The notes beneath the pieces are model-generated. The model searched no databases. It was not told where the DNA came from and saw only the letters and a program-made list of their open reading frames with translations. Positions 52,339-61,174 of a stretch of DNA of 64,000 nucleotides are shown piece by piece. Both the position numbers and the translations under genes were made by a program. The stretch spans positions 3,432,501 to 3,496,500 of the forward strand of contig NZ_CP007145.1 in assembly GCF_000576555.1 (NCBI RefSeq), given 5' to 3'. The stretch is from Hymenobacter swuensis DY53 (GTDB lineage: Bacteria > Bacteroidota > Bacteroidia > Cytophagales > Hymenobacteraceae). The stretch's first letter is position 1; each line of letters opens with the position of its first letter.

Positions 52339-52412
52339 CGTCTCCCGTACAAAGCACAGAGGCCCCGCATCACACAATGCGGGGCCTCTGTGCTTTGTAC
52401 GGGAGACGTTAG
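52335..52412. terminator. perfect 36-bp repeat overlapping a stop codon
   Basis: Arms 52335-52370 and 52377-52412 pair perfectly around a 6-nt loop. The left arm contains the stop codon (TAA) of the hydrolase, and the right arm ends one base before the stop codon of the convergent lipoprotein. The arrangement matches 48703-48778, with unrelated sequence. Confidence 0.95.
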
Positions 52413-52793
52413 CTAGTCCTCTTCCAGGATGAGGCTCAGGCGGCCGGCGGCCAAGTCACTGACTCCTACCTCATATGTGTATTTGCCGGGCTCCAGAGGC
52501 GTTTCGCCTACGTAATCAGTGGGCTGCAGTACCAATTCCCGGCCATCTATTTTCACTTTTATATAGGCATAGTTGTAGGCCTGAGTGTAGGCGGCATAAT
52601 CGGTTTTCTTTCCGGCATTTAGGCTGTTATAGTCGTTGCTGCCCCCGGAGGTATCAACGTGTACACTCTCGAACTGGTAACTACTGGTGTTTTTCACTCT
52701 GATAAGAACGCCATCCATGGCGGTTTTCTTTTGGCAGGCTACCTGCAGCAGACTGCCTAGGCTCAGGAAGAAGAGTAGAATAGCTTGTTTCAT
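52413..52793 (-). CDS. small hypothetical lipoprotein
   Basis: 126 aa. The signal peptide ends in lipobox LQVAC. The mature part is a short beta-rich domain (VLIRVKNTSSYQFESVHV and YAYIKVKIDGREL) that may be one beta-sandwich. No family is recognised. ATG at 52793 is chosen because the hydrophobic signal begins there. It ends directly at the shared hairpin. Confidence 0.7.
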   Translation of the reverse strand: MKQAILLFFLSLGSLLQVACQKKTAMDGVLIRVKNTSSYQFESVHVDTSGGSNDYNSLNAGKKTDYAAYTQAYNYAYIKVKIDGRELVLQPTDYVGETPLEPGKYTYEVGVSDLAAGRLSLILEED

Positions 52794-52896
52794 GGCTGGT
52801 AAAAGCGGGGTTGTTTTGTATAAAAGAGCTGCTTGTGCCATGGAAAGGTTGCATGCATCGGCGTGGAGGTGAATAGCACCGCCCAGAGCCAACAAA

Positions 52897-52930
52897 AAAA
52901 CCGGTCAGCCACGGAGGCTGCCGGTTTTAG
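52897..52930 (-). terminator. terminator after the HNH gene
   Basis: Stem AAAACCGG-CAGCC/GGCTG-CCGGTTTT with one bulge and a 5-nt loop. On the minus strand it is followed by a T run. It overlaps the end of the HNH gene at 52927. Confidence 0.75.
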
Positions 52931-53421
52931 TGCAAATACGGGTGCCAATTCTGGTCGAGGGTACCGGCGCTGAGTTTGAGGAAGCCGGTGAGAGTTGGTT
53001 TCTTAGGCTGCTGGCGGATGATAAGGCCAGCCTCCTGGGGGGTACGGTGGCCTTTGGAATGGTTGCACCGAGCACAGGCCGTAAGCAGGTTGGCCCAACT
53101 GGAGTCACCGCCTCTACTTCGAGGCAGGACGTGGTCGAGCGTAAGGTTTTTCGTGGAGCCACAGTACTGGCACTCGAAATGGTCCCGCTTCATAATGTTA
53201 TGCCGACTGAGGGCAATGCCTTTGTAGGGCACGCGCACATACCGCTGCAGCCGGATGATACTGGGTTTGGGAAACGCCTTGCTCACGGTGCGCAATACCC
53301 CATGATCCGACTTCGCAATTAATTCTGCCTTTTCCAGAAACAGCAGCACGAAGGCTTTCTGTACACTGCACAGCGTAATAGCCGTGTAGTCGCCGTTTAA
53401 CACAAGCACTTTTTGGTCCAT
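52927..53421 (-). CDS. HNH endonuclease
   Basis: 164 aa. The N-terminal half matches the predicted nuclease family of many Bacteroidota (VLNGDYTAITLCSVQKAFVLL). The HNH core has CQYC (Cys84, Cys87), LDHVLPRSRGG (Asp96, His97), Asn111 and CARCNHSKG (Cys116, Cys119). The gene is a widespread stand-alone nuclease of unknown role and is not linked to a restriction system here. An inverted repeat lies directly at the 5' end. Confidence 0.9.
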   Translation of the reverse strand: MDQKVLVLNGDYTAITLCSVQKAFVLLFLEKAELIAKSDHGVLRTVSKAFPKPSIIRLQRYVRVPYKGIALSRHNIMKRDHFECQYCGSTKNLTLDHVLPRSRGGDSSWANLLTACARCNHSKGHRTPQEAGLIIRQQPKKPTLTGFLKLSAGTLDQNWHPYLH

Positions 53422-53480
53422 ATTACGCTAAGAAAAAAGAATCTGGTCTGCCAGAAAGCTAGATGATTCTTAGCGTATTA
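53421..53480. promoter_or_regulatory. inverted repeat at the HNH start
   Basis: Arms 53421-53434 and 53467-53480 (13 of 14 paired) enclose 32 nt. It starts at the HNH ATG. It may be an operator or an mRNA hairpin that hides the start. Confidence 0.45.
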
Positions 53481-53529
53481 ACAATAGCCAAAGGCTTTAG
53501 TTCGACGGCAGATGAGCTACTTCCGGGCC

Positions 53530-53563
53530 GTCATTTAGAGCTTGCCGGGAAGCTCTAAATGAC
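53530..53563. terminator. perfect 14-bp hairpin 53530-53563
   Basis: Arms 53530-53543 and 53550-53563 pair perfectly around 6 nt, between the stop of the NlpC/P60 gene and the HNH gene. It probably terminates the minus-strand NlpC transcript. Confidence 0.6.
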
Positions 53564-53593
53564 GTTCTGGTGGCAACTGACAACTGACGCAAC

Positions 53594-54400
53594 TCAGTCC
53601 TCGGGTAGGATGCGCTTGATGAGGCGGAGCTTGTGGGAGTATTTTTGCTGGTCGCGGCGGAAGATGCCGTTGTGGTCGAGGGGGTCGATGCGGACTTCGC
53701 CGCTGGCGTGCAGAATCTGCTGGTCTTCCAGCAGCAGGCCGACGTGAATGATGCGGCCCTCGGCGTTATCGAAGAAGGCCAGGTCGCCGGGACGGGTCTG
53801 GGCCACGAAGTGCACCGGCTGGCCCAGATGAATCTGCTGGTGCGCATCACGTGGGAGCTGCACCCCAATCAGACCATACAACTGCTGCATCAGGCCCGAG
53901 CAGTCGATACCGAACAGGGTTTTGCCACCCCAGAGGTAAGGCGCTTTCAGGAAAGACTGGGCCATTTTCTGGAGCAGGCGCAGGCGTACATCGGCCGGGC
54001 CGTGGGGTCCGTGGCCGTTCTGGGGGTTGGTGGCGGCTCCGTTGTAGAACATCTGCCGCTCACCTAGGCGTAGCGTCATGCCATCGAAAAACGGGAGGCG
54101 CGTACCCATTGTAACCGGTATACGGGTGGTCGGGTCACTCACCATCTGCACCACATCGAGGGTGCGGGGATGGTCCTGCTGCTGCCACTGGTGGAAATAC
54201 GCGGCCGTCACGGGCAGGTGCTGCTTCACATCAAACCAGCCCTCGTACCCATCAGCAGCCAGCCGGATTTGCCGCCACTGGTTCTGGACCCGCAGCACGG
54301 AATAGCACTCTCCAAAAACGAGCTGCGTGACAATTTCGGCTTTATCGGAGGGCTCGGCCCGCACCGGCACGGCGCTCAGCGCGCAGATTCCGTATTCCAA
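53594..54400 (-). CDS. NlpC/P60-family cell-wall hydrolase with an N-terminal SH3-like domain
   Basis: 268 aa. An SH3b-like region covers about residues 10-60 and a second linker region follows. The NlpC/P60 domain at the C-terminus has catalytic Cys167 (FGIDCSGL), His219 (RIIHVGLLL) and a third polar residue at His231. It cleaves D-Glu-diaminopimelate bonds in peptidoglycan stem peptides, as in YkfC-type enzymes. No signal peptide is visible, so it may act on peptides in the cytoplasm. The start is TTG. Confidence 0.88.
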   Translation of the reverse strand: MEYGICALSAVPVRAEPSDKAEIVTQLVFGECYSVLRVQNQWRQIRLAADGYEGWFDVKQHLPVTAAYFHQWQQQDHPRTLDVVQMVSDPTTRIPVTMGTRLPFFDGMTLRLGERQMFYNGAATNPQNGHGPHGPADVRLRLLQKMAQSFLKAPYLWGGKTLFGIDCSGLMQQLYGLIGVQLPRDAHQQIHLGQPVHFVAQTRPGDLAFFDNAEGRIIHVGLLLEDQQILHASGEVRIDPLDHNGIFRRDQQKYSHKLRLIKRILPED

Positions 54401-54403
54401 AAT

Positions 54404-54578
54404 GGTGAGATAGTGAGGTGGTGGGATGGTGAAATGGTGAGTTTAACGTTCACCTTGCGTAAGTAGACGTTGCTTGTTTAAGCACACTACTCAATAGTTC
54501 TGCGAAGCTCCCGCTTAAAATGTAACTCACCAAAAATCAACGTAAAAACTCACCATTTCACCACCTCACTATCTCACC
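54404..54578. repeat. inverted repeat of GTGAG-type units between smpB and the NlpC gene
   Basis: The 34-bp right arm (54545-54578) pairs with the left arm (about 54404-54444), which has one extra TGGGATGG unit. The loop is about 100 nt. Its right end touches the smpB stop and its left end is 3 nt before the NlpC start. Confidence 0.75.
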
Positions 54579-55048
54579 TAGTAGTCCCGGGCGCGGTCCA
54601 TTTCGCGCTTCTGGTCTTTGGCCTTGAGGTCGTCGCGCTTGTCGTAGAGCTTCTTGCCTTTGGCCAACGCAATTTCCAGCTTGGCAAAGCCCCGGTCGCT
54701 GACGAACATGCGCACCGGAATGATGGTGAGGCCCTGCTCCTGGGCTTTGCCGGCCAGCTGCTTCAGCTCCTTTTTGTTGAGCAGCAGTTTGCGGGCGCGG
54801 GTGGGCTCGTGGTTGTTGTAGGTGCCCTCGGTGTACTGGGCAATGGTGATGTTGTGGGCCCACAGGCTACCATCCTGGTGGAAGGTGCAAAAGCCATCCT
54901 GGAGCTGCACGCTGCCCTCCCGGATACTCTTGATTTCAGTACCCTGCAGCATCATGCCAGCCTCATACTGCACCAGAAACGCGTACTCGTGGCGGGCCCG
55001 GCGGTTCTGGATGTTGATATTCTTGGGTTTGTCGTCTTTCTTGCTCAC
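54578..55048 (-). CDS. smpB: SsrA-binding protein
   Basis: 156 aa. It delivers tmRNA to stalled ribosomes. NRRARHEYAF, the MLQGTEIKSIREG block and the KGKKLYDKR C-terminal tail are all typical. GTG at 55048 is chosen because the conserved start (VSKKDDKPKNI) begins at that codon and no ATG fits. tmRNA itself is not seen in the window. Confidence 0.95.
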   Translation of the reverse strand: MSKKDDKPKNINIQNRRARHEYAFLVQYEAGMMLQGTEIKSIREGSVQLQDGFCTFHQDGSLWAHNITIAQYTEGTYNNHEPTRARKLLLNKKELKQLAGKAQEQGLTIIPVRMFVSDRGFAKLEIALAKGKKLYDKRDDLKAKDQKREMDRARDY

Positions 55049-55292
55049 GGTGGTTTCGGGCAGTGGCGCGCGGTGGATAGCGCGGGGGGTTGCAGTGGAA
55101 GGTGTACGCAGCCGACAGTAGCAGGGCTGTTTCCGGGCCGAAAATAACGGTTGCAGCACGGATGCAGCGACGCGACCCTGCGCGTTTCGGTACCTAGTGG
55201 TGGCAGGGGTTAAGCAACTTCGGACGCTTCGCCTTCTGAAAAGGAGTAGCTGCGCTGTCCTTTGGGTGCTTCGCGCTGCTCACAATGACAGC

Positions 55293-56294
55293 CTACGCCA
55301 GCTTCAGGCGCGGGTCGGAGCTGACTAGTTGGTCGGCGAAGTCGCCGGCTTTATACTGGAACTGGGCGGTTATGGCCACCATGCCGGCATTATCGGTGCA
55401 GTACTGAAAGGCGGGGATGAATACTTCCCAGCCCTGCGCGGCAGCCTCGTCCTGCAACGCCTGGCGCAGCCCGCTGTTGGCGGCCACGCCGCCGGCCAGA
55501 GCAACCTGGGTGAGGCCTTGGTCGTGGGCGGCGCGGCGCAGCTGGCGCAGCAGCGTCTGGATGATGGTGTGCTGGATGCTGGCGCAGAGGTCCGGCAGGT
55601 TTTCCTGGATGAAGTCGGGGTTCTTGGCCGTTTCCTTTTTCAGGAAGTAGAGCACGGCCGTCTTCAGCCCGCTGAACGAGAAGTCATAGCCGGGCATGGT
55701 GCCCACCGGCAGCGGGAAGCGGGTGGGGTTGCCCTGGCGGGCCAGCTTATCGAGGTGCGGACCGGCCGGGTACGGCAGGCCCAGCAGTTTGCCGGTTTTG
55801 TCGAAGGCCTCGCCGGCCGCGTCGTCGGTGGTCTGCCCGATGATCTGCATATCCAGGGCCGAGCGCACGACTACCAGCTGGGTGTGGCCGCCGCTCACGG
55901 TCAGGCACAGGAACGGGAACCGGGGCTTGGGGTCCTCAATGAAGTGGGCCAGAATGTGGGCCCGCATGTGGTTTACGGCTATCAAAGGCTTATTCAGGGC
56001 CAGGGCCAGGGTTTTGGCAAACATACCGCCCACCAGCAAAGAGCCCAGCAGGCCCGGCCCCTGGGTGAAGGCTATGGCATCGAGGTCGGCTTTGCTGACG
56101 CCGGCTTTCTGCAGGGCCGCTTCCACCACCGGAATCAGGTGCTGCTGGTGGGCCCGGGAGGCCAATTCGGGCACCACGCCGCCGTACTGCTCGTGCACCT
56201 GTTGGGTGGCCACCACATTGGAGCGGATTTCCCCGTTCACCAATACAGCGGCCGAGGTATCGTCACAGGAAGACTCAATGGCGAGAATGGTCAT
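55293..56294 (-). CDS. tsaD: tRNA N6-adenosine threonylcarbamoyltransferase
   Basis: 333 aa. It transfers threonylcarbamoyl to A37 of ANN-decoding tRNAs with TsaB and TsaE. ESSCDDTSAA, ELASRAHQQHL, metal-binding His109 and His113 (HMRAHILAH), and CTDNAGMVA near the C-terminus are all present. Length is normal. It is divergent from tamB. The 55049-55292 stretch upstream of smpB holds no supported gene. Confidence 0.96.
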   Translation of the reverse strand: MTILAIESSCDDTSAAVLVNGEIRSNVVATQQVHEQYGGVVPELASRAHQQHLIPVVEAALQKAGVSKADLDAIAFTQGPGLLGSLLVGGMFAKTLALALNKPLIAVNHMRAHILAHFIEDPKPRFPFLCLTVSGGHTQLVVVRSALDMQIIGQTTDDAAGEAFDKTGKLLGLPYPAGPHLDKLARQGNPTRFPLPVGTMPGYDFSFSGLKTAVLYFLKKETAKNPDFIQENLPDLCASIQHTIIQTLLRQLRRAAHDQGLTQVALAGGVAANSGLRQALQDEAAAQGWEVFIPAFQYCTDNAGMVAITAQFQYKAGDFADQLVSSDPRLKLA

Positions 56295-56333
56295 TTGAAG
56301 AGCAGTTGAGTAACGGAGTAAATGAGTGAAAGG

Positions 56334-56432
56334 CTGTCATCCTGAGCTTGCGAAGGACCTTATTCCATCAGATCAACCATCAGAACAAGTCATTCAGGCG
56401 TGGTCAGGTCCTTCGCAAGCTCAGGATGACAG
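56334..56432. repeat. inverted repeat with a CATCCTGAGC core between divergent tsaD and tamB
   Basis: Perfect 27-bp arms 56334-56360 and 56406-56432. The CATCCTGAGC core also occurs in 28949-29152 and 62544-62618. A terminator is not needed here, since both genes point away, so the repeat may have another role or be a mobile element. Confidence 0.85.
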
Positions 56433-56564
56433 ATACTCTTTCTCCGCACAAAGGTCGGGGCAAAACACCAGATTGTCGCTTCGGGCGTTTTCTTTAACCT
56501 TACGCGGCAGGTAAACGTTTTTGCCGGCAGCCAGCCTCCCAGGCAACGGTCGGGGGTAAGTGCC

Positions 56565-56572
56565 TATCTTTG
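56565..56572 (+). promoter_or_regulatory. -7 box of tamB
   Basis: TATCTTTG 29 nt before the GTG at 56602. A GTG at 56560 overlaps this box and so is not the likely start. Confidence 0.5.
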
Positions 56573-56601
56573 TTGTTGCCCCGTTTCAGCCCCTCTTCTC
56601 C

Positions 56602-59600
56602 GTGCCCCGGTTTCTGTCCGTCCTCCTGAAAGTCGTGTTTGCCCTGCTGCTGCTGGTAGTACTGGCCGTAGTGGGGGCGCTGGTGGCGTTGCGGATTCCG
56701 AGCGTGCAGACCAATGTAGCGCAACGCGCGGCCCGCATCCTGACCGACAAGCTGGGCCAGAAAGTGCTGGTGAACCGGGTGGATATTCGGCCGTTTTCGC
56801 GGGTGCTGCTGGAAGGCGTGCGGGTGCTGGACCGGCGCGGCAATGAGCTGTTCAACATCGGGCGGGCCGATGCCGACATCCGGCTGTTCACCGTGTTCGA
56901 CCCCAGCCATCTGCACGTGGGCAAGCTCACGCTGGAGGAGCCGCGCTTTAACCTGGTCACTTACAAAGACCAGCCTGATTCCACCACCCTCGACCAGTTC
57001 ATCAGCTCCGTGAAGCGGCTGCTGGGCCCGTCCGATACCACCAAAGTCAGCAAGCCCTTCGATTTTAAGATTGAGGCCCTGGGCCTGCGCAACGGCCGTT
57101 TCGTGCTGGACCGCCAGAACGTGCCGCGCATTCCGGAATATGGCCGCACCATGGATTACGCCCACATGTACCTGGACAGCATCTACGCCGATGCCGACCA
57201 ACTGTGGTTCAAGGGCGACACCATTCACGCCAACATCCAGGGCCTGCGCACCGTGGACCAGCCCTCGGGTACCCGCCTGCGGGAACTGACCTCGAACATG
57301 ACCTACGCGGGTAAGTTCTGGGAGTTTGATAAGCTGATGCTGCGCGTGCAGAACAGCCAGCTGCACGATTATCTGCGCTTCGAGTACCAGCACTTCCTGA
57401 ACTTCACCAGTTTCAACGACTCGGTGAAAGTCATTGCCCGCCTCCAGCCCAGCCGCGTGTACTCCGACGACATTGCCAAGTTTGCGCCCCAGCCCTTCAT
57501 GCGTGAGCTGAAGGAAAGCGTCCTGATTTCGGGGCAGGCTAAGGGCTACGTACGCAACTTCACCACCAAAAACCTCGACATCACCTACGGGCGCAATACC
57601 CGGGTGAAAGGCGACATCAACGTGGAAGGTCTGCCGAATATAAAGGAAAGCTTCATTGAGATGCGGCTGCAACCGTCCGTGGTGGATGGGCGCGACATCC
57701 GGCGCTACATTCCGGCTTCGGGCTGGCCCTACGTGCAGCGGCTGGGCACGGTGCGGCTGAAAGGCCAGTTCTTAGGCTTCTACAACGACTTTGTGGCCAA
57801 CGGCTCGTTCCAGACGGCGCTGGGCTCGGTGGTGAGTGACGTAAACCTCAAGTTCAAGACCGACCCGCGCTACAGCAGCTACGAGGGCCAGGTGCGCACC
57901 ACCGGCTTTCAGTTGGGCAAGCTGCTGGGCGATGAGCGCACCGTGCGCGACGTGACGATGAACGGCAAGGTGCAGGGCGTGGGCTTCGATTTGCGCACGG
58001 CCCGCCTCACGGCCAACGCCACCGTGCAAAGCATCTGGCTCAATGGCTACCGCTACCGCAACATCACCACCAACGGCCGTTTCAGCCGCGAATCCTTCAC
58101 CGGCAAACTGGCCGCCAACGACCCCAGCCTGCAGTTTGATGCCGACGGCACCATCGACCTGAATAAGGCGCGCCAAGCCTTCGACCTGCGGGCCCGCGTG
58201 CGCAAGGCCGATTTGCGGGCCCTGGGCCTCACCAACCAGAGCGTCACCATTGCCACCACCGCCGACGTGAAGTTCAAGGGCCTGCAGCTGGATAAGTTGC
58301 TGGGCTATGCCCGCCTGCGTAACTCCCGTATCTCCTATGCCGGCCGCACCGTGCCCGTCGATACGCTGGACGTGGTGAGCCAGTACAGTGAGGGCCAGCG
58401 CCAACTCACGGTCCGCTCAGAAGTGCTGAACTTAGCCCTAGCCGGCAACTTCACGCCCAGCACCGCCATCCGCGACGTGACGACGCTGGTAGAGGAATAC
58501 CGCCTCAACTTCGCCAGCAACGATGCCGCCACAGCCGACTACTACCGCCGCAAACGGCAACGGCCGCTGCCCAACTACCAGATTGGCCTGAGCATGCTGC
58601 TGAAGAAGCCCAACCCGGTGCTGCACCTGTTCATGCCCCAACTCACGGTATCCGATTCGACTTTCATTGAGGGCTCTTTCCGCAACGGGCAGACCTCCAT
58701 TTTCCAGTTGGGCGGGTTGGTAGCCGACTTGCGCTACGACAGCCTGCGCCTGCAAAGCAGCGAGTTCGACTTCATTACTTCCAAGCTGCCGTACCAACCC
58801 GAAGTGCTGGCGCAGGCCAGCGTAACCTCGGAGCGGCAGCGGGTACCGGGGCTGGGTGCCACCGAGAAATTCTACGTGGAAGGCGTGTGGGACCAGGAGC
58901 GCATTAACTTCTCCACCTCTCTGGCCCAGACCGGCACGACCAACAAGGCCCAGATTAATGGGGCCCTGGCGTTTCTGGAAGATGCAGTGCAGGTGACCTT
59001 CCGACAGTCGGGCGTGAACCTGCTGGGCAAGGACTGGACCATTGCGCCTGACAACTCCCTGGTTATATCGGGCGGCGGCCGGGAGTTCGATTTTCAGAAC
59101 GTAACGCTCAGCAATGGCGGCCAGAGCATCAGCGCGCAGGGTTTTCTGTCGGAGAATCCCAACAAGCCGCTAGCCCTGACGGTAAAGGATTTTGAGCTGG
59201 CCACGCTGAATGGCCTGACCGGCAGTCAGAAGTTTGCGGGCCGGGTAAATGCCCTGGGTACCATCAGCGGCGTGTATGGTCCGCTGGTTATTAACTCTAC
59301 CCTGCAGGTCGATTCGCTGCAGATGGGGAATGTACTCATCGGCAACGTGGAAGGTCGAGGCGACTGGGACAATGCCGCCAAGCGCCTGGCCGTGAACCTG
59401 GATGTGGCCCGGGACCAGCAGCGCGTGCTGGCCGTTACAGGCTACTACGCCCCCGGCGAGGAACGCCAGCAGCTCAACCTCACCGGTGTACTTGACAAAG
59501 CCCCCATCAAACTGGCGGAGCCCTTCCTCAACACGCTGTTTCGGGACCTGAATGGCACCGGCGTGGGGACGCTGCGCGTCACCGGCCCGCTTTCGGCCCC

Positions 59601-61173
59601 GGTCCTGACGGGCAATATTGATGTAACCGACGGGCAACTCACCTTTATCTACCTGGGCACCACCTACACCTTTTCCGACCGTATCCGGTTTCTGGAAGAC
59701 CGGATTGCGCTGCAGAACATCACGGTGCGCGACCCTCAGGGCAATACCGGGACCATCAACGGCAATATTTATGAGCAGGGCTTCCAGAACATGCGCCTGG
59801 ACCTGAACGCCTCCTTCCGGAAGCTGCAGGTGCTGAACACCACCCGCAAAGACAACGAGCTGTACTTCGGGCAGGCCTATGCCACCGGAACGGCAGTGGT
59901 GCGCGGCCCTTCCGATAACCTGTTTATGAACGTAACGGCGCGCTCCGAGCCGGGTACCCGCGTGTCGTTGCCCTTCGATAATGCGGCCAAGGCCGAGCAG
60001 GCCAAGTACATCAAGTTCGTAAACCGGAACCTGCCCGATACCGCCCGCACAAAAGCCGTGCAGGTGGCCGGTACCACCGACCTTTCGGGCATCCGCCTGA
60101 ACATGAACCTCGACATCACGCCGGATGCCTACGTGGAGCTGCTGCTGGATGAAAGCACCGGTGACATTATCCGGGGCACGGCCACCGGGCAGTTGCGCCT
60201 CAATATTGATACGCGCGGTGACTTTAATATGTACGGGCAGGTGGAAATTGTGCGTGGGGCCTACAATTTTACGCTTCAGGGACTCGTGAACAAGGAATTT
60301 GTGGTGCGGCCCGGCGGCGTTATTTCCTGGAACGGCGACCCGCTAGCCGGTGAGATGAACGTGACGGCCACCTACACCCAGCGCACCTCCCTGGCTCCCA
60401 TTCTGGCCACCAACACGGCCGTGGTACCCGTGACGGCCGTTATGAACCTGACGGGCCCGCTACTGCAGCCCATCATCCGCCTGAACCTGGAGTTCAACGA
60501 TATTCCATCCTCGCTGGAAGGTGACTTGGCGCCGTTCCTCTCGTCGTTGCGTAATGATGAGCAGGAACTGAACCGTCAGGTTTTCAGCCTGGTAGTATTC
60601 CGGCAGCTGACGCCCATTGGTTCACTGGCCGTTACGCGCCTGCAGGGGGAGAATAACGCCATCGGCAATAGCCTGGGCCAGATTATTTCAACCCAGCTGG
60701 GTCTGCTTACCTCCCAGATTGACCCCAATCTGGAAATCAGCTTCAACCTGAATGGGCTGACGTCCGAGGATTTGCAGGCCTTGCAGCTGCGCCTCAGCTA
60801 CTCTTTTCTGAATGGTCGCCTGCGCATCACCCGCGAAGGCAGCATCGGGGGCAATGCCGTAGGTAGTTCAGTTGCGGGGCCCCAACCCATTGCCACTGCG
60901 CAAAGCTCTGTAATCGGTGATTTGAGCCTGGAATACTACCTACGCCCCGATGGAAAGTTCCGGGCCAAGCTGCGCTACGAAACTACCCCGCGCGACTTAA
61001 CCGGCCTGAGCCAGAACGTAAACCAGGCCCGCGCCGGCGTTTCGCTGCTGCACACGGAGCAGTTTGATACGTTCCGGGAGCTGTTCTCGCGCAAACGCCT
61101 GCGCCGCCGCGACCAGAACGCCCGCAAGGCCCGCGAACTACAAATCGACGACGACCCCCGCACCGTGATGTAA
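56602..61173 (+). CDS. tamB: TamB-like translocation and assembly module protein
   Basis: 1523 aa. One N-terminal membrane helix (about residues 5-35) is followed by a very long beta-helical periplasmic body. The C-terminal DUF490/TamB domain (about the last 350 residues, with QGLVNKEFVVRPGGVISWNGDPL and ISTQLGLLTSQIDPNLEISF) completes it. It spans the periplasm and is thought to move lipids or help outer-membrane protein assembly. Length is similar to other bacterial TamB proteins (1,250-1,600 aa). Start GTG at 56602 is chosen from the promoter position. No tamA gene is adjacent. Confidence 0.9.
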   Translation: MPRFLSVLLKVVFALLLLVVLAVVGALVALRIPSVQTNVAQRAARILTDKLGQKVLVNRVDIRPFSRVLLEGVRVLDRRGNELFNIGRADADIRLFTVFDPSHLHVGKLTLEEPRFNLVTYKDQPDSTTLDQFISSVKRLLGPSDTTKVSKPFDFKIEALGLRNGRFVLDRQNVPRIPEYGRTMDYAHMYLDSIYADADQLWFKGDTIHANIQGLRTVDQPSGTRLRELTSNMTYAGKFWEFDKLMLRVQNSQLHDYLRFEYQHFLNFTSFNDSVKVIARLQPSRVYSDDIAKFAPQPFMRELKESVLISGQAKGYVRNFTTKNLDITYGRNTRVKGDINVEGLPNIKESFIEMRLQPSVVDGRDIRRYIPASGWPYVQRLGTVRLKGQFLGFYNDFVANGSFQTALGSVVSDVNLKFKTDPRYSSYEGQVRTTGFQLGKLLGDERTVRDVTMNGKVQGVGFDLRTARLTANATVQSIWLNGYRYRNITTNGRFSRESFTGKLAANDPSLQFDADGTIDLNKARQAFDLRARVRKADLRALGLTNQSVTIATTADVKFKGLQLDKLLGYARLRNSRISYAGRTVPVDTLDVVSQYSEGQRQLTVRSEVLNLALAGNFTPSTAIRDVTTLVEEYRLNFASNDAATADYYRRKRQRPLPNYQIGLSMLLKKPNPVLHLFMPQLTVSDSTFIEGSFRNGQTSIFQLGGLVADLRYDSLRLQSSEFDFITSKLPYQPEVLAQASVTSERQRVPGLGATEKFYVEGVWDQERINFSTSLAQTGTTNKAQINGALAFLEDAVQVTFRQSGVNLLGKDWTIAPDNSLVISGGGREFDFQNVTLSNGGQSISAQGFLSENPNKPLALTVKDFELATLNGLTGSQKFAGRVNALGTISGVYGPLVINSTLQVDSLQMGNVLIGNVEGRGDWDNAAKRLAVNLDVARDQQRVLAVTGYYAPGEERQQLNLTGVLDKAPIKLAEPFLNTLFRDLNGTGVGTLRVTGPLSAPVLTGNIDVTDGQLTFIYLGTTYTFSDRIRFLEDRIALQNITVRDPQGNTGTINGNIYEQGFQNMRLDLNASFRKLQVLNTTRKDNELYFGQAYATGTAVVRGPSDNLFMNVTARSEPGTRVSLPFDNAAKAEQAKYIKFVNRNLPDTARTKAVQVAGTTDLSGIRLNMNLDITPDAYVELLLDESTGDIIRGTATGQLRLNIDTRGDFNMYGQVEIVRGAYNFTLQGLVNKEFVVRPGGVISWNGDPLAGEMNVTATYTQRTSLAPILATNTAVVPVTAVMNLTGPLLQPIIRLNLEFNDIPSSLEGDLAPFLSSLRNDEQELNRQVFSLVVFRQLTPIGSLAVTRLQGENNAIGNSLGQIISTQLGLLTSQIDPNLEISFNLNGLTSEDLQALQLRLSYSFLNGRLRITREGSIGGNAVGSSVAGPQPIATAQSSVIGDLSLEYYLRPDGKFRAKLRYETTPRDLTGLSQNVNQARAGVSLLHTEQFDTFRELFSRKRLRRRDQNARKARELQIDDDPRTVM

Positions 61174-61174
61174 A

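Noticed and set aside
56560..56601. GTG at 56560 as the tamB start.
   Set aside because: It would precede and overlap the predicted -7 box TATCTTTG. GTG at 56602 fits the signal-anchor start better.
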